In this document: piece after piece, positions 53,101-63,884 of the stretch
Layout of the letters: each line of letters starts with the position of its first letter
How positions within the stretch are numbered: position 1 is the first letter of the stretch
Origin: Rana temporaria
Lineage: Eukaryota > Chordata > Amphibia > Anura > Ranidae
Length of the DNA: 64,000 nucleotides
Direction of reading: 5' to 3'
NCBI RefSeq assembly: GCF_905171775.1
Contig: NC_053492.1
Coordinates: forward strand, 331,027,852-331,091,851
Translations under genes and position numbers: made by a program
The notes under the pieces: model-generated
Told to the model about the DNA's origin: nothing
The model's input: only the letters and a program-made list of their open reading frames with translations
The model's database searches: none

Positions 53101-55978
53101 GTCTTGTAGTAACCTACTGGCAAGCCGTCTGGACCGGGACTTTTCCCAGGTTTAAGTTGGCTTAGTGCTAAAGTGATTTCTTCAGTGGTGATTGGGGAGC
53201 CTAGGTCCATTATGTCTTCGGGGGCGGTGTACGATGGGCAGAATTCCGACAAAAATTCCTCTATCAAGGTCTTCCTATCAGGAGCTGCTACCTGCTGACG
53301 GGATTTCTGCAGGTTGTATAGCCCAGAAAAGTATTTTACAAATTGATCTGTAATTCCATTGTTAGTAACAATGGATTCCCCGGAAGTGGCGGTTATATTA
53401 TTGATGGTATAGGATGCCATTTTTTTTTGCAGGGCCGCTGCTAAAAGTTTGCCAGACTTATTCCCGTATTCATAGAACAGTTTACTTGTAAGTGTGTGCT
53501 TACGGGCAAGCCTTTTCTTAATTTCCTCAAGGAGTTCTTCTCGGGCTTTTACTAGCTCATCGTGTGTTTGGGTAGCTAATGTTCGTTTGTGTGTAAGTTC
53601 CAGGGCCTTAACTTTGTCTGATAACTCTAAAATACGCGCTTTCCGCAGCTTGGCTCGTTTGGCCATTATTGAAATGAATTGGGCTCGAACAACACATTTA
53701 TGAGCGGCCCAAACCAATGGAGCGGAAGTGTCATCCGATATTTTTTTAGAAAAGTAATTTGAGAGGACCTTGGATATATCAGTAGTGTAATTATTGTCTA
53801 GCAAAATGGAGTCATCCAGTCTCCAAATGGGCGATCTGGGACGACTTGTAGGGATCAAGAGCAGAATAGTGATCGGGTGATGGTCTGACAACAGCATTGG
53901 GTCAATAGTAGCGTTGACTAGGGAAGTGAGGTCGTTTTGTGTGAGGAAGAAGTGGTCTATCCGTGAATATTTTTTATGAAGTGGTGAAAAATAGGTAAAA
54001 TCCTTCACGTTTGGGTAAAGGGTTCTCCAAGTGTCATGTAGGGACAAGGTAGAGAGGGTGGATTTGATAGCTTTCAGAGCACTGAATTTTAAACAGGTGG
54101 AGCCATTGGATGTATCGAGATCTGGTTGTAAGGGAACGTTAAAATCCCCACCTAAAATAAGGGTACCCCTTTGGAAGGATGTTAGTTGATAGAGGGTTGA
54201 ACGGAAAAAGGGTACTTGTTTCGTATTGGGAGCATATATATTAGCTATCGTGTACGTTACGTTATGTATGGTACCACGTAGGAATATATATCGTCCCTGG
54301 GGGTCCCTCTGAATTTCTGAGACTTGAAAAGGACAATGTCGAGAGATTAAAACAGAGACTCCTTTAGATTTCGCCTCACTATTAGGGGCGTGAAACACTA
54401 GCGGGAAGTTCCTATCAGTCAATTTGGGAATTACATCCGTATGAAAATGTGTCTCTTGGATAAAAGCTATGTGTACATTTTCTTTTTGTAGTGAGAAAAG
54501 TAAGCGAGAACGTTTCTCGGGAGTATTCAATCACCTAATGTTTAAGGAATATAATTTAATGTGACTTAAAGGTCCCCCCATCTGTAAAGTGGGTAAGGGA
54601 GATGATACCGGAGTCATATCTGTGGAGCAATAATCTGGTGGGAGAAGGGCAGGAAATGTGTTAGGAAAGGGCTAGGATGGGAAGAACACAAGCCTCAGGA
54701 GTAGTTAAAAAGGTAGAGGGCAGTGTTGTTAAAGTAGGCCAAACGGCCTGTAATTTATAGTTACCGATTAAGTGGTGGAGGATATTCCACTCACTTTCTA
54801 TTTACAGAGGACAATCGGAAAGGTACAGTGGGTACCAGACCCCCAGGACCTTACCAAAATCCCAGAAGCACCAGCACACCACTGTTGTGGGGTTAACCAA
54901 GGCCAGCACAGGAAGGCAAAATTTTGTTAATAAAGTTTTACCTATGAGTCTATAACTAGGTTTCTTAACAATACAAGTAAATGTAACCAATATTTGCCAA
55001 ATCACCCCAGAATAGATTCAGACTGAGAGGAGACAGAGTGCATATTAAAGATGCAACAGGTGCCCATTTTGTTAGTTGACCTAAAGTGGATCATAAGAAC
55101 TGGTTAAATTAGAATAGTAAAAGATCTTTCAGTGTGAATCTTACATTTCTATCAATTAAAAAAAAACGTATTACTTCTTACTGTATAATAAAGCAGAATA
55201 AAGAAAAACTGTTCAACTTTTAGAAAGCAATGTAGATTCACTATTAAAATTGTTATTATTCCTTTTTACTGAGCCTTGACCAATAATGCTAGGTAACTTC
55301 CCATCCGGGAAGAGTATCAGTAGCATGGGTGTGCTGCCAACAAGACCGGTCAAGGCCTTTTACCTGCTACCGTGAGTACTCATGGATGTCGAGGTCCCTT
55401 CAAAGTTATACAGGAGAGGGGAGAGGTTAGAGAGACTATGGTGTTAAATTGTCACAAGTGTGGGGACCTAATTATGATAGGTATTAGGTTTGGACTAGAG
55501 TATTAGGATCATACTATCCAGGTGAAATGATGAGATGATCGGAGAGTTTTCAGGTAACTCCAGTATCTGAAAACCGATTCCAGGGTTATCGGTCTCTGTG
55601 ATCATCAAACGTTAAATGGTGGAGTTTTACTAGGGTTGGTCAGGGGAAAATGGATAGCCCTCAATATAGGGCGAGATGATAGTTCATTGTTCTTTGGTCA
55701 AAGTGCATCTTTGGTGCCCGTAGAACAGTTTCTGAGGTCAGAATGTTTCCGCTATTATCCATAGAGGGAAGTCTATGCGGTCAAGCCAAGGGACATCAGT
55801 CGGCGATGACACAATTGTGGAGAACAAATAGCTTTATGTCCTGAGGGTGAGAGGGAAAAGTAGTTCTCAGTATCTGGGACTTAGAAGGGAGTTGTTCTTG
55901 TTTAAATAACAGAAAAAACTTTTTCTTGAGAACTCAGAAAAATGAAGAAACAAAACACATCAAACAGGAATTGATGAA
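50178..55978 (-). mobile_element. L1-type LINE remnant (L1-B)
   Basis: A minus-strand LINE with an A-rich 3' end (ATTTATTTATTTATTT on plus at 50178) and a damaged ORF2. GTCCTATTT at 50169-50177 and 55979-55987 is the target duplication within the second PLE-like pair. The upstream 1.4 kb (about 54576-55978) shows no ORF1 that I can support, so it may be a 5' UTR or decayed. Confidence 0.75.
50778..54575 (-). pseudogene. L1-B ORF2, multiply broken
   Basis: Endonuclease part (54575-53082): LNTPEKR near the start after an in-frame TGA (about 54531), then IQETHFH, GGDFNVP, YSRIDHFFL and SDHHPI, and LKPGKSPGPDG at the entry to the RT. RT part (52937-52155, another frame): DAEKAFDRVAWDF, GTRQGCPLSPLIF, and an active site that reads YAESS where FADD/YADD is expected. 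C-terminal part (51846-50778): CWRCDGAEGSLLHIWWDCP, the Cys/His segment seen in L1-A. Frameshifts separate the three parts and the RT catalytic aspartates are lost. Confidence 0.8.
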
Positions 55979-56020
55979 GTCCTATTTTTATATTACACCC
56001 TAGGGTTAACATACACATTG

Positions 56021-57206
56021 GGGGGATAGATTCAGAGAGAATTTACACTGGCGTATCTATTGATATGCCGCGTAAATTCAAATCTGCGCCGGCGTATCTT
56101 CTTTCTGTATTCAGAAAGCAAGATACGCCGAAATTTGCCTAATGCCCCGTACACACCATCACTTTATGTGATGAAAAAAAACGACGTTTTTAAAAACGTC
56201 ACTTTAATTGACCGTGTGTGGGGGAAAACGTCGTTTTATGTCTTGTAAAAAACGACCAAAAAAAAATTGAAGCATGCTTCAATTTTATGTGTCGTTTTTC
56301 AAAACGTCGTTTTTTACTTCACAAAAATTGACCGTGTGTAGCAAAAAACGTTGTTTAAAACGACGTTTTTTCACCCGCGCATGCCCAGAAGCTACTTATG
56401 AAGCAAGCTTCAATGGAAAAAGTGGTGAGAACGTAACCTCGCTTTGCTAGAACATTGTGAGAAAAACGATGGTGTGTAGGCAACTTCGTCTTTGAAAATT
56501 GAAGTTTCAAAAACGTAATTTTTTACTTCACAGAAAATGTCGTTTTTTTTTCATCACATAAAGTGATGGTGTGTATGCGGCATGAGATCCGACTGGCATA
56601 AGTCTCTTACGCCATCGTATCTTAGTTGCATATTTACGCTGGCCGCTAGGTGGCGCTTCCATCCATTTCAGCGTAGAATATGCAAATGAGCTGGATACGC
56701 CGATTCAGAAAGGTACGTGCGCCCGGCGGAATTTTTTACGTTGTTTGTGTAAGGCTTTTTCCGGCGTAACGTTGCTCCTGCTATATGAGGAGCAACCAAT
56801 GTTAAGTATGGATGTCGGGGCCAGCGTCGAATTTTGAGTCATTTACATCGTTTGCGTAAGTCGTTCACGAATAGGGCTTTGCGTAAATTACGTCCACGTC
56901 GAAACCATTGACGATTTGCGGCGGAATTTCGAGCATGCGCACTGGGATTCTTTCACGAACGGCGCATGCGCCGTTCGCTAAATACGTCATTTACGTGGGG
57001 TCATGTTTTATTTACATAAAACACGCCCACCTCTTGAGAATTTGAATTCGGGGCGCTTACACCGGCAGATTTACGCTACGTCGCTGCAACTTACGGAGCA
57101 AGTGCTTTGTGAATACTGCACTTGCCCGTCTAAGTTGCGGAGGCGTAGCGTAAATAGGATACGCTACGCCCGCACAAACTTACGGCGGGCTTGATGAATC
57201 TAGCCC
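56021..57206. mobile_element. Harbinger-type MITE with a nested MITE
   Basis: Ends GGGGGATAGATTCAGAGAGA (56021) and, inverted, GGGCTAGATTCATCAAG (57206) with CGTAAATTC/CGCCGGCG-rich interior. TTG/TTA on the flanks fits a 3-bp TTA duplication. It splits the right arm of the second PLE-like pair. Confidence 0.7.
56144..56583. mobile_element. palindromic MITE
   Basis: ATGCCCCGTACACACCATCA at the left is mirrored on the right (inverted ATGCCGCATACACACCATCA). The whole 440 bp folds on itself through AAAACGACGTTTT-type repeats. Non-coding; superfamily not assigned. Confidence 0.75.
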
Positions 57207-57525
57207 TTAGTATTTAGCATTACACCATTGTAGGTTTGCAATGGGTGTGTGTGAAGCATTCCGAATTACATGTTGGGTCACACCTGAGTTCACAGGAGAA
57301 TTTGATTAACCAGTCTTCAGAACTCCTACTTTTGATTGTTTGGTAGAGTATATATTTTCTTCTTGTTTGCCATGCACATTAGCTATGAATAAACACTGAA
57401 GCACAGTGCGAAACGCGTTAGCCTTTTCCTGATTGTTTGCTGTGGCGTGTGATGTTCTGTGACCAGTTTTAATAAAAAGGAACGTTTTTGGAGTGCGGCT
57501 TTCCCAGCTTCTTCTCTTCAATTTT

Positions 57526-57680
57526 ACAGAGCAACCGTGCAGTACACACCAAGTAGCTTTAGGTGCAAACTACAGAGCACACGTGCAGTACACACCAAGT
57601 AGCTTTAGGTGCAAACTACAGAGCAACCGTGCAGTACACACCAAGTAGCTTTAGGTGCAAACTACAGAGGACACGGGCAA
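57526..57680 (+). repeat. 46-bp satellite, segment 3
   Basis: About three units continuing the array after the second PLE-like pair, ending in CACGGGCAATATACC. Confidence 0.9.
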
Positions 57681-57820
57681 TATACCACATGAGAATACTG
57701 CAGCTAGCACAAACAATCAACTGCCTGCCAGTAAATTAGGAAGAACTGATCTAGCTAAACTATACAGTGTATAAATATATGTACAAAACCTGGGATATAT
57801 ATATATCCTCTACACACTGT
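57681..57820 (+). other. hAT-D copy 2, internal segment left of Harbinger
   Basis: Non-coding with a (TA)n block at 57796-57806. It joins 61405 if the Harbinger is removed, so it is probably the part of hAT-D copy 2 on the other side of the insertion. Confidence 0.4.
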
Positions 57821-58179
57821 GGCCCGGATTCACGAAGCACTTACGCCAACGTAAATCACGTTACGCCGACGAAGTGCAAATGTGCGCCGGCGTATGTGTG
57901 CGCCAGAGTCACAAACCAATATAAGCCTAAAAACAGGCCACCCTACGCCGACGTATCTTGCACACGCCAGCGTAGCGTGGGCGCAAATATGGGCTGGACG
58001 AATGTTGCTTCTCCCATTGATTAGGCATTCAAATATGCAAATGAGGGAAATAAGGCGATTCACGAATTGCTTGCGCCCAGGGCATGCTACGCTGGGCGCG
58101 CATAAGTTGTACGTCCAGCGCAAAGTTATTCCCCATAAAAGAGGTGCAACCCGGCAACAGACATCCACAGGTCAGCTGG

Positions 58180-58857
58180 TGTCAGGGCTCCATTCCCGGC
58201 TCCATTGAGCTCCCGCGCATGCGCGGGGCAACTGGGCACTGGCGCACGTCCGGGCGCAATATGCGCGCGCGCATGCGCACATGCATGCGCGGTACAGCGG
58301 CGCGCCGTGTGCGTGGACGCGCGCACAGGCGTGCACGTGACAGCTCTGTGGCCAGAGGACTGACTCTCCTATTTAAACTGGCCTCATCCCCTGAACAAGT
58401 TGCTGGCTTGTCTTCAGCTCCTATGTGTTTACCTGTTGCCGTACCTGCCTGTTTTGACCCGGAATTCTTGACGACTCTCCTCTCACCTGGAACCTTTGAC
58501 CCTTTGGCTAACGTTACCTGGATTGCTGTTGTCTCCTGCCCCTTGTCCTTGGCTTGCACTCACGGACTCCCTCTGAACTCTCCTGCTCTTGACCCACGGC
58601 TTGTGACTCGGATTTGCCTTGGTTTCCTGTGGATCCTACCGGACTTACCTACCAGTTCCTGCCTGACCAACGCTTGTCTCCAGTCTTCTGCACCTGCCCT
58701 GCTTCTGTCAGCTGCACCAAGTCTGCCTACCAGTTCTCGGCGCCGGTGCCTCCTTGTGCCGTCCCTCCTCTGTTCCAACTCCAGGGAGTGGTCTGCACAG
58801 GGTCGCAAAGGTGAGCCGCCATCAGCATCTCGGTCTCGGTGAGTACAGGTTCTGACA
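58180..58857 (+). mobile_element. solo LTR
   Basis: 678 bp starting TGTCAGGG and ending TTCTGACA, flanked by GCTGG (58175-58179 and 58858-58862). A TATA-like TATTTAAA lies near 58370. No internal retroelement sequence is present, so it is the product of LTR-LTR recombination. It lies in the Harbinger 5' region. Unrelated to the LTRs at 42549. Confidence 0.75.
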
Positions 58858-58936
58858 GCTGGAGAGCAGCTGCAGCAGCACCGTTACGGACGAGCTGAGC
58901 AACCACACTTGCAGGACAACACATCTGTATGCCAAC

Positions 58937-60271
58937 ATGCCAGGGGCAGCCATGGTCATAGCACTACTGCATCCAAAGGCACGGAGGAGGGCACAGGAGA
59001 GGATATACCGAACACGCATGAACGTCTTTGGCATGGGGGAATCGGAGGTGTATCGCATCTTCAGATTCAGCCCTGATGCCATCCTGGAATTAGCCACAGC
59101 CCTGCATGATGAAATCACCAGCCAGACAGAACGCTCACATGCAGTGCAGCCACTGGTCAAGGTACTGGCAACACTCCATTTCCTCGCCAGTGGATCTTTC
59201 CAACGTACAAGTGGAGTCGTGTCTGGGATGTCACAATCCACCATGAGCAGATGCGTGCACCAGGTTGTCCCCGCAATCCTCACACGCATGTCCCACCACA
59301 TCATCAAACCCACCCATGAGCACCTGCGGCAGAAGGCAATGCAGGATTTCTACAGAATTGCCGGATTCCAGCGCACCGTCGGGGCCATTGATTGCACACA
59401 TGTGGCACTACGGCCCCCCCTTGCCACAGAGCACATATACCGCAATCGTAAGCAGTGGCATTCCATCAACGTACAGGTGATAGCCGATGCCCAATACCTC
59501 ATATGGCACGTCCGTGCCAAACACTCGGGGCCAGCCACGACATCTACATATACCGTCAAAGCAACATCCCAACGGAATTCGAACAGAACGTGTACAGGGA
59601 CAGCTGGCTGGTTGGTGAGTGACATGGGAGTCAGGCATGACTGTCCGACCCCATGATGCAGACATCACGAGGGGCACATGCACGACTAACATCCTCCTGT
59701 CTTTTCCCTTTCAGGTGACTCTGCATATGCACTTGGGCCCCATCTCCTGACTCCATACCGGAATCCCCAAACCAGAGGCGAGAGAAGATACAATGCTGCA
59801 CACATATGCACCCGTGCAGTGGTGGAGCGCACATTTGGCATCCTGAAGTCCCGTTTCCGATGCCTGGATAAGTCCGGGGGGGCCCTGTTGTATTCCCCAA
59901 ACTTTGTGTGCCAGATCATCGGTGCATGTTGCGTGCTGCACAACTACGCCATGAGAAAGGGCCTGGAGATTGACATATGTGATGACCTGACCCCCGAATC
60001 ACACAGTCCCCCCCGCCCGAGGCTACCCCGTCTGCTGAAGGAACAGCAGTCAGGAGTTGCCTCGTGGAACGCATCTTTGCGCGTTAAACACACACATTCA
60101 TCATGGCACACGGACAATGCACGCATGCACACCACTGTGGTCCCTAGCTCACACACACCACATCACATTGGTTTAGCCCAAGTACACTTGACTTGGGAGC
60201 AGCAACGCCACGCCAAGACCCCAATGATGTTGCTGTCCATTCATACCACATTCACACGGTCATGGGGATAA
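58937..60271 (+). pseudogene. Harbinger transposase (DDE), two exons, one frameshift
   Basis: Exon 1 (58937-59614) encodes the N-terminal region, the helix-turn-helix-like SGMSQSTMSRCVHQV and GAIDCTHVAL with the first catalytic Asp. The intron is 59615-59714 (donor GTGAGT, acceptor TTTCAG, 100 bp). Exon 2 restores phase with GDSAYALGPHLLTPY (second Asp) and VERTFGILKSRFRCL (Glu), ending at 60271. A frameshift at a GGGG run near 59533 breaks exon 1: the SHDIYIYRQSN to SWLVG segment expected before the splice reads in another frame. All three acidic residues are still encoded. Harbinger transposase needs a Myb-like partner; one is encoded convergently at 60569-61352. Confidence 0.8.
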
Positions 60272-60568
60272 CCTCTCCCTGATCCAAGGTGACACGCCTT
60301 GCTGGCAGGAATGTCACACACACTCACACACCAGTCACACTGTAGCAGCACCGGGCAAACTCTGCCCCTGAAAACTGGTGTCTAGTCACCACTTCTGCAC
60401 TCCTGACCGTGTGTAGTGACAAAAATAAATAAATAGGGATCATGCCCTTACAGGAGGACGGCACATACATCTGTGCACGTCCAAAAAAATATATATAAAG
60501 CGCATACTCTCAGCTGCAAACGTCCAGAGGACAGTCATTTGCCCTCCCGTGGGCCAGGCCTCGTCTCC

Positions 60569-61352
60569 TCAATTGTCTGGGCGAAGACTCGGGTGGGGGG
60601 GGTGGTGCATCATGAGGAGGTTCATCCCCTGGTCTGTCGCTCCTGGATCTGATGGCAGATGTTGCCTGCATCCCCTCCAAGGCAACGGTAACGATACGCT
60701 GTTGGTATCTGCCTGCATCCGCAGCTGGCGGGCGTTGGTCTGGCGCTGTAGGCGCCTGTTCTGCCGACTCTCCGTCTGGATGGCGGCAGTGTTGGCCTGC
60801 ACAACCTCCCCCAGGCTCTTCACCTCCGCCAGGATCCCTGATGCTGTGGCCTGCAGCTCCACAATAGTCGCAGTGTGCCGGTCCTGGGTGGCCTGCATGT
60901 CCCCAGATCCCCGGTCCACAGATGACGAGGGACCCCCTGCTTCCCTTGTGGTGATGCATGGCATCGAGGGTCTGGCTTTGGTCGCAGAGGCTTGTGGCCA
61001 TGGCTGCGCAGTTCGCATTCACGTCCTGCAGGCAGTCCGATATGGCCTAGGTATGTGCAGCCTGTTGGGTGAGGCACTGCTGCATAGCCGAGGACCCAAC
61101 AAAGGAGGTCAGGCTGTCAGCCACTCTGTGCAGGTCGCAGGCAATATCTGCCATGTGGTGAGTCTGCCGTGCCTGCTCCCTCTCAAGTCCTTCTTGGAGG
61201 GATCCAGCTACACCCCTAGTCTTGGCCAGAGCCTTCCTAGGGGAAGGAGCCGGTTGAGTCCGTCTGGACGGGGTAGCCCTTGAGGGGGTTCCCCTGGACG
61301 GGGTAGCCCTTGAGGGGGTCAGGGGGGCCACTGTCTCGGAGGGACCAGCCAA
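60569..61352 (-). pseudogene. Harbinger accessory (Myb-like partner) C-terminal portion
   Basis: Minus strand. The first part (61352-61047) is rich in Ser/Thr/Pro/Arg (repeated TPSRATPSRGTPSR) followed by a helical segment with HHMADIACDLHRVADSL. The second part (about 61018-60569, another frame) continues as a helical region, TIVELQATASGILAEVKSLGEVVQANTAAIQTESRQNRRLQRQTNARQ shortened here to its start TIVELQATASGILAE, ending at 60569. This layout, a linker and then a coiled coil, matches the C-terminal half of Harbinger Myb-like proteins. The SANT domain is missing because the right terminus lies only 40 bp upstream, so the 5' exons were deleted. Confidence 0.55.
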
Positions 61353-61404
61353 GATGGAATCCTCTTCTAAATATACACAATCCTGCTGTCTGTGAATCTG
61401 GGCC

Positions 61405-61821
61405 TGTAACTTTAACTGACTAGCCTGCCTGCTCTATCTACCTTGAAAAAAAGACACTCTCTCTCTCTCTCTTAGACAGATCTCTAACCACCGCCGCAAC
61501 ACACTTCACAAGGCCGCCCTGCAAGCAGCCCTTAATAGTGTGGGGCGTGTACTAAACCCCCTGAGCCATAATTGGCCAAAGCCACCCTGGCTTTGGCCAA
61601 TTATGGCTCTCCGTTTTTTGTGCGCTGTGATTGGCCAAGCATGCGGGTTATAGTGCATGCTTGGCCAATCATCAGCCTGCAATGCCGCAGTGAATTATGG
61701 GCCGTCACGCGCCATTCGAATTTGGCGCGAACGACCCGTAACGTTTGTATTTCGACGAACGATCGAACATACGATGTTCAAGTCAAACATGGGTTCAACT
61801 CTAACACGAAGCTCATCCCTA
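61405..61821 (+). mobile_element. hAT-D copy 2, right end
   Basis: Starts TGTAACTTTAACTGACTAGCC after Harb-B and ends CTCATCCCTA at 61821. Closely similar to 38340-38748 throughout, including the CT microsatellite and the TTGGCCAAGCATGCGG segment. Candidate target duplication GTGAAGAT follows. Confidence 0.7.
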
Positions 61822-61900
61822 GTGAAGATTGTGTCTGACTGTTTTTTATCAGCAAAATCTTGCGGCGGGAGAGGTAAATGAAGATTCCTAAGGAACTTAA

Positions 61901-62388
61901 AGGGTCACTAAAGAAAAAAAAAATTTGCCTAAAATGAATGTCTGCAAGGTAGACAGACAGAATAGTGTAATGATTCTGTTAAAAAACGAGTAAATACCTA
62001 TTAAATTCCTTCATCTATCTCACCTCCGGCATTCTAGTTTCTGTTCTCTCATTCACTTCCTGGTTTGCATCACTCGTTCATGTAAGAACTACATTTCCCA
62101 GTATGAATTGCGGCACGCCCAGTAATTCACACCTTCTTGAAGTCTCTAACACGTAGAGAGCGTTCTGCCGCACAAATGTAGTTCCCAGGAGGGGGTGAGC
62201 ACGTTACTGACCACCACAGTAAAGCCTCCCATCACGGTGGTCAGTAAAATCAGACAAGCAGGAAGTGAACAGAACAGAGAAGAAATAGAGCAACTTCTGA
62301 GCAAAAACGAACAATGAGGAAGTGAAAAGAGGAATGTCTGCAGGTAAAGGATGCTTATTATGAAAAAAAAAATTCCTTTACAACCCCT
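61901..62388. mobile_element. TTAA-flanked MITE, T2/Kolobok-like
   Basis: TTAA at 61897-61900 and 62389-62392. Ends AGGGTCACTAAAG and, inverted, AGGGGTTGTAAAGG. Non-coding, with internal inverted pieces (CACTTCCTG / CAGGAAGTG near 62055 and 62260). Confidence 0.7.
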
Positions 62389-62419
62389 TTAAGGTTCACT
62401 TACGGATTTCTTCTTTAAG

Positions 62420-63884
62420 TACAGTTGTGTTCAAAATTATTCAACCCCCCAATGCAGTAAAGGGTTTTAGGGAATTTAGTGTACATTTGTAATTGTATTC
62501 AGAATGAAATCCTACAAGGACTTCTTAAAGAACCATATGCAACTAAAATGACATCAATTGGTTTTGTAATACAGTAGTAAATGTTTATTTTGTGAATTCT
62601 TCATTTACACAATTATTCAACCCCTTAAAGACTACCACTCTGAAGAACAGAGGTTCATTGAAGTGTTTTCAATCAGGTATTGAAAACACCTGTGGATGTC
62701 AGGGAGCAGCAATAAAGCCTAATAAGCACCAATCAGGCAGCTTTAAAATGACTGTAATACTCAGCTCCTTCTAGACATTTACTGGTGTGGTTACAAACAT
62801 GGTGAAGTCAAGAGAATGGTCCGGGAAGACAAGAGAACAGGTGATTACTCTTCACAGGAAGGGCAATGGCTATAAGAAGATTGCAAAGATGTTAAACATA
62901 CCAAGAGACACCATAGGAAGCATCATTCGCAAATTCAAGGCAAAGGGCACTGTTGAAACGCTACCTGGTCGTGGCAGAAAGAAGATGCTGACTTCGACTG
63001 CTGTGCGCTACCTGAAGCGAGTGGAGAAAAGTCCCCTTGTGACTGCTGAGGAACTGAGAAAAGATTTGTCAGATGTGGGTACTGAAGTTTCTGCTCAGAC
63101 AATACGGCGCACACTGCGTAATGAAGGCCTCCATGCCAGAACTCCCAGGCGCACCCCCTTGCTGTCTCCAAAGAATAAGAAGAGTCGACTGCAGTATGCA
63201 AAAATCATGTGGACAAACCACAGAAGTTTTGGGATTGTGTTCTGTGGACTGATGAAACAAAATTAGAAGTGTTTGGGCCCATGGATCAACGCTATGTTTG
63301 GAGGAGGAAGAACAAGGCCTATGATGAAAAGAACACCTTGCCTACTGTGAAGCATGGCGGGGGGTCAATCATGCTTTGGGGCTGTTTTGCTTCTGCAGGT
63401 ACAGGGAAGCTTCAGCATGTGCCATGAATTCTCTTCAGTACCAGGAGATAGTGGATAACAATGTGATGCAGTCCGTCACAAACCTGAGGCTTGGGAGACG
63501 TTGGACCTTTCAACAGGACAATGATCCCAAGCATACCTCCAAGTCCACTAGAGCATGGTTGCAGATTAAAGGCTGGAACATTTTGGAGTGGCCATCGCAG
63601 TCACCAGACTTAAATCCGATTGAGAACCTCTGGTGGGACTTAAAGAAAGCAGTTGCAGTGCGCAAGCCTAAGAATGTGACTGAACTGGAGGCTTTTGACC
63701 ATGACGAATGGGCGAAGATACCCGTAGATCGCTGCAAGACACTTGTGTCAAGCTATGCTTAAAGTTTAAAAGCTGTTATAACTGGAAAAGGATGTTGTAC
63801 TAAGTACTAAGATTGAATGTCAATTGGGGGGTTGAATAAAACTGATAATGATGTGAGCACAGAAAAGACATTTGTGGTTATTTC
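62420..63884 (+). mobile_element. Tc1-like transposon Tc1-C
   Basis: The left terminus TACAGTTGTGTTCAAAATTA with CAACCCCCC is echoed on the right by GGGGGGTTGAATA (63824-63836). The outer right terminus is not clear before an ATTT-repeat tract starts at about 63885. Confidence 0.7.
62799..63762 (+). pseudogene. Tc1-C transposase (DD34E), two frameshifts
   Basis: The N-terminal paired-like DNA-binding region runs MVKSREWS to IPRDTIGSIIRKFK, with the hook GRGRKK, then the second helix-turn-helix part. The frame changes near 63225 just before VLWTDETKLEVFG (first Asp) and again near 63405 after GGSIMLWGCF. The last part has QQDNDPKHT and PSQSPDLNPIENLW with 34 residues between catalytic Asp and Glu, ending TLVSSYA. 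All three catalytic residues survive, so only two small indels separate it from an open frame. Confidence 0.85.

Larger units (their letters stand above)
49005..57525. mobile_element. second head-to-head pair of PLE-like 3' ends, with later insertions
   Basis: The left arm (about 49096-49640) and right arm (49925-50177, 55979-56017, 57207-57525) are inverted repeats once two insertions are removed. Both ends point 3' outward and carry the GAAACGCGTT motif after a hairpin (49203-49229, 57391-57420). ACAGAG at 48999-49004 and 57526-57531 is the probable target duplication in the satellite. The left arm extends about 90 bp further 3'. No coding part remains. A foldback element is the alternative. 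Confidence 0.65.
57821..61404. mobile_element. PIF/Harbinger transposon (Harb-B) with both gene types
   Basis: The inverted termini GGCCCGGATTCAC (57821) and GTGAATCTGGGCC (61392-61404) differ at one position. TGT flanks both sides as a 3-bp duplication. It contains a plus-strand transposase (58937-60271), a minus-strand accessory ORF (60569-61352) and a solo LTR (58180-58857). Confidence 0.8.

Noticed and set aside
54576..55978. Possible ORF1 of L1-B
   Set aside because: No coiled-coil or RRM-like stretch could be read in any frame; only short unrelated frames.
58084..58842. 252-codon ORF
   Set aside because: Lies almost entirely in the solo LTR, with no recognisable domain or supporting start context.
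60549..61283. 244-codon plus-strand ORF
   Set aside because: Antisense to the Harbinger accessory gene, whose composition and coiled coil make more sense.
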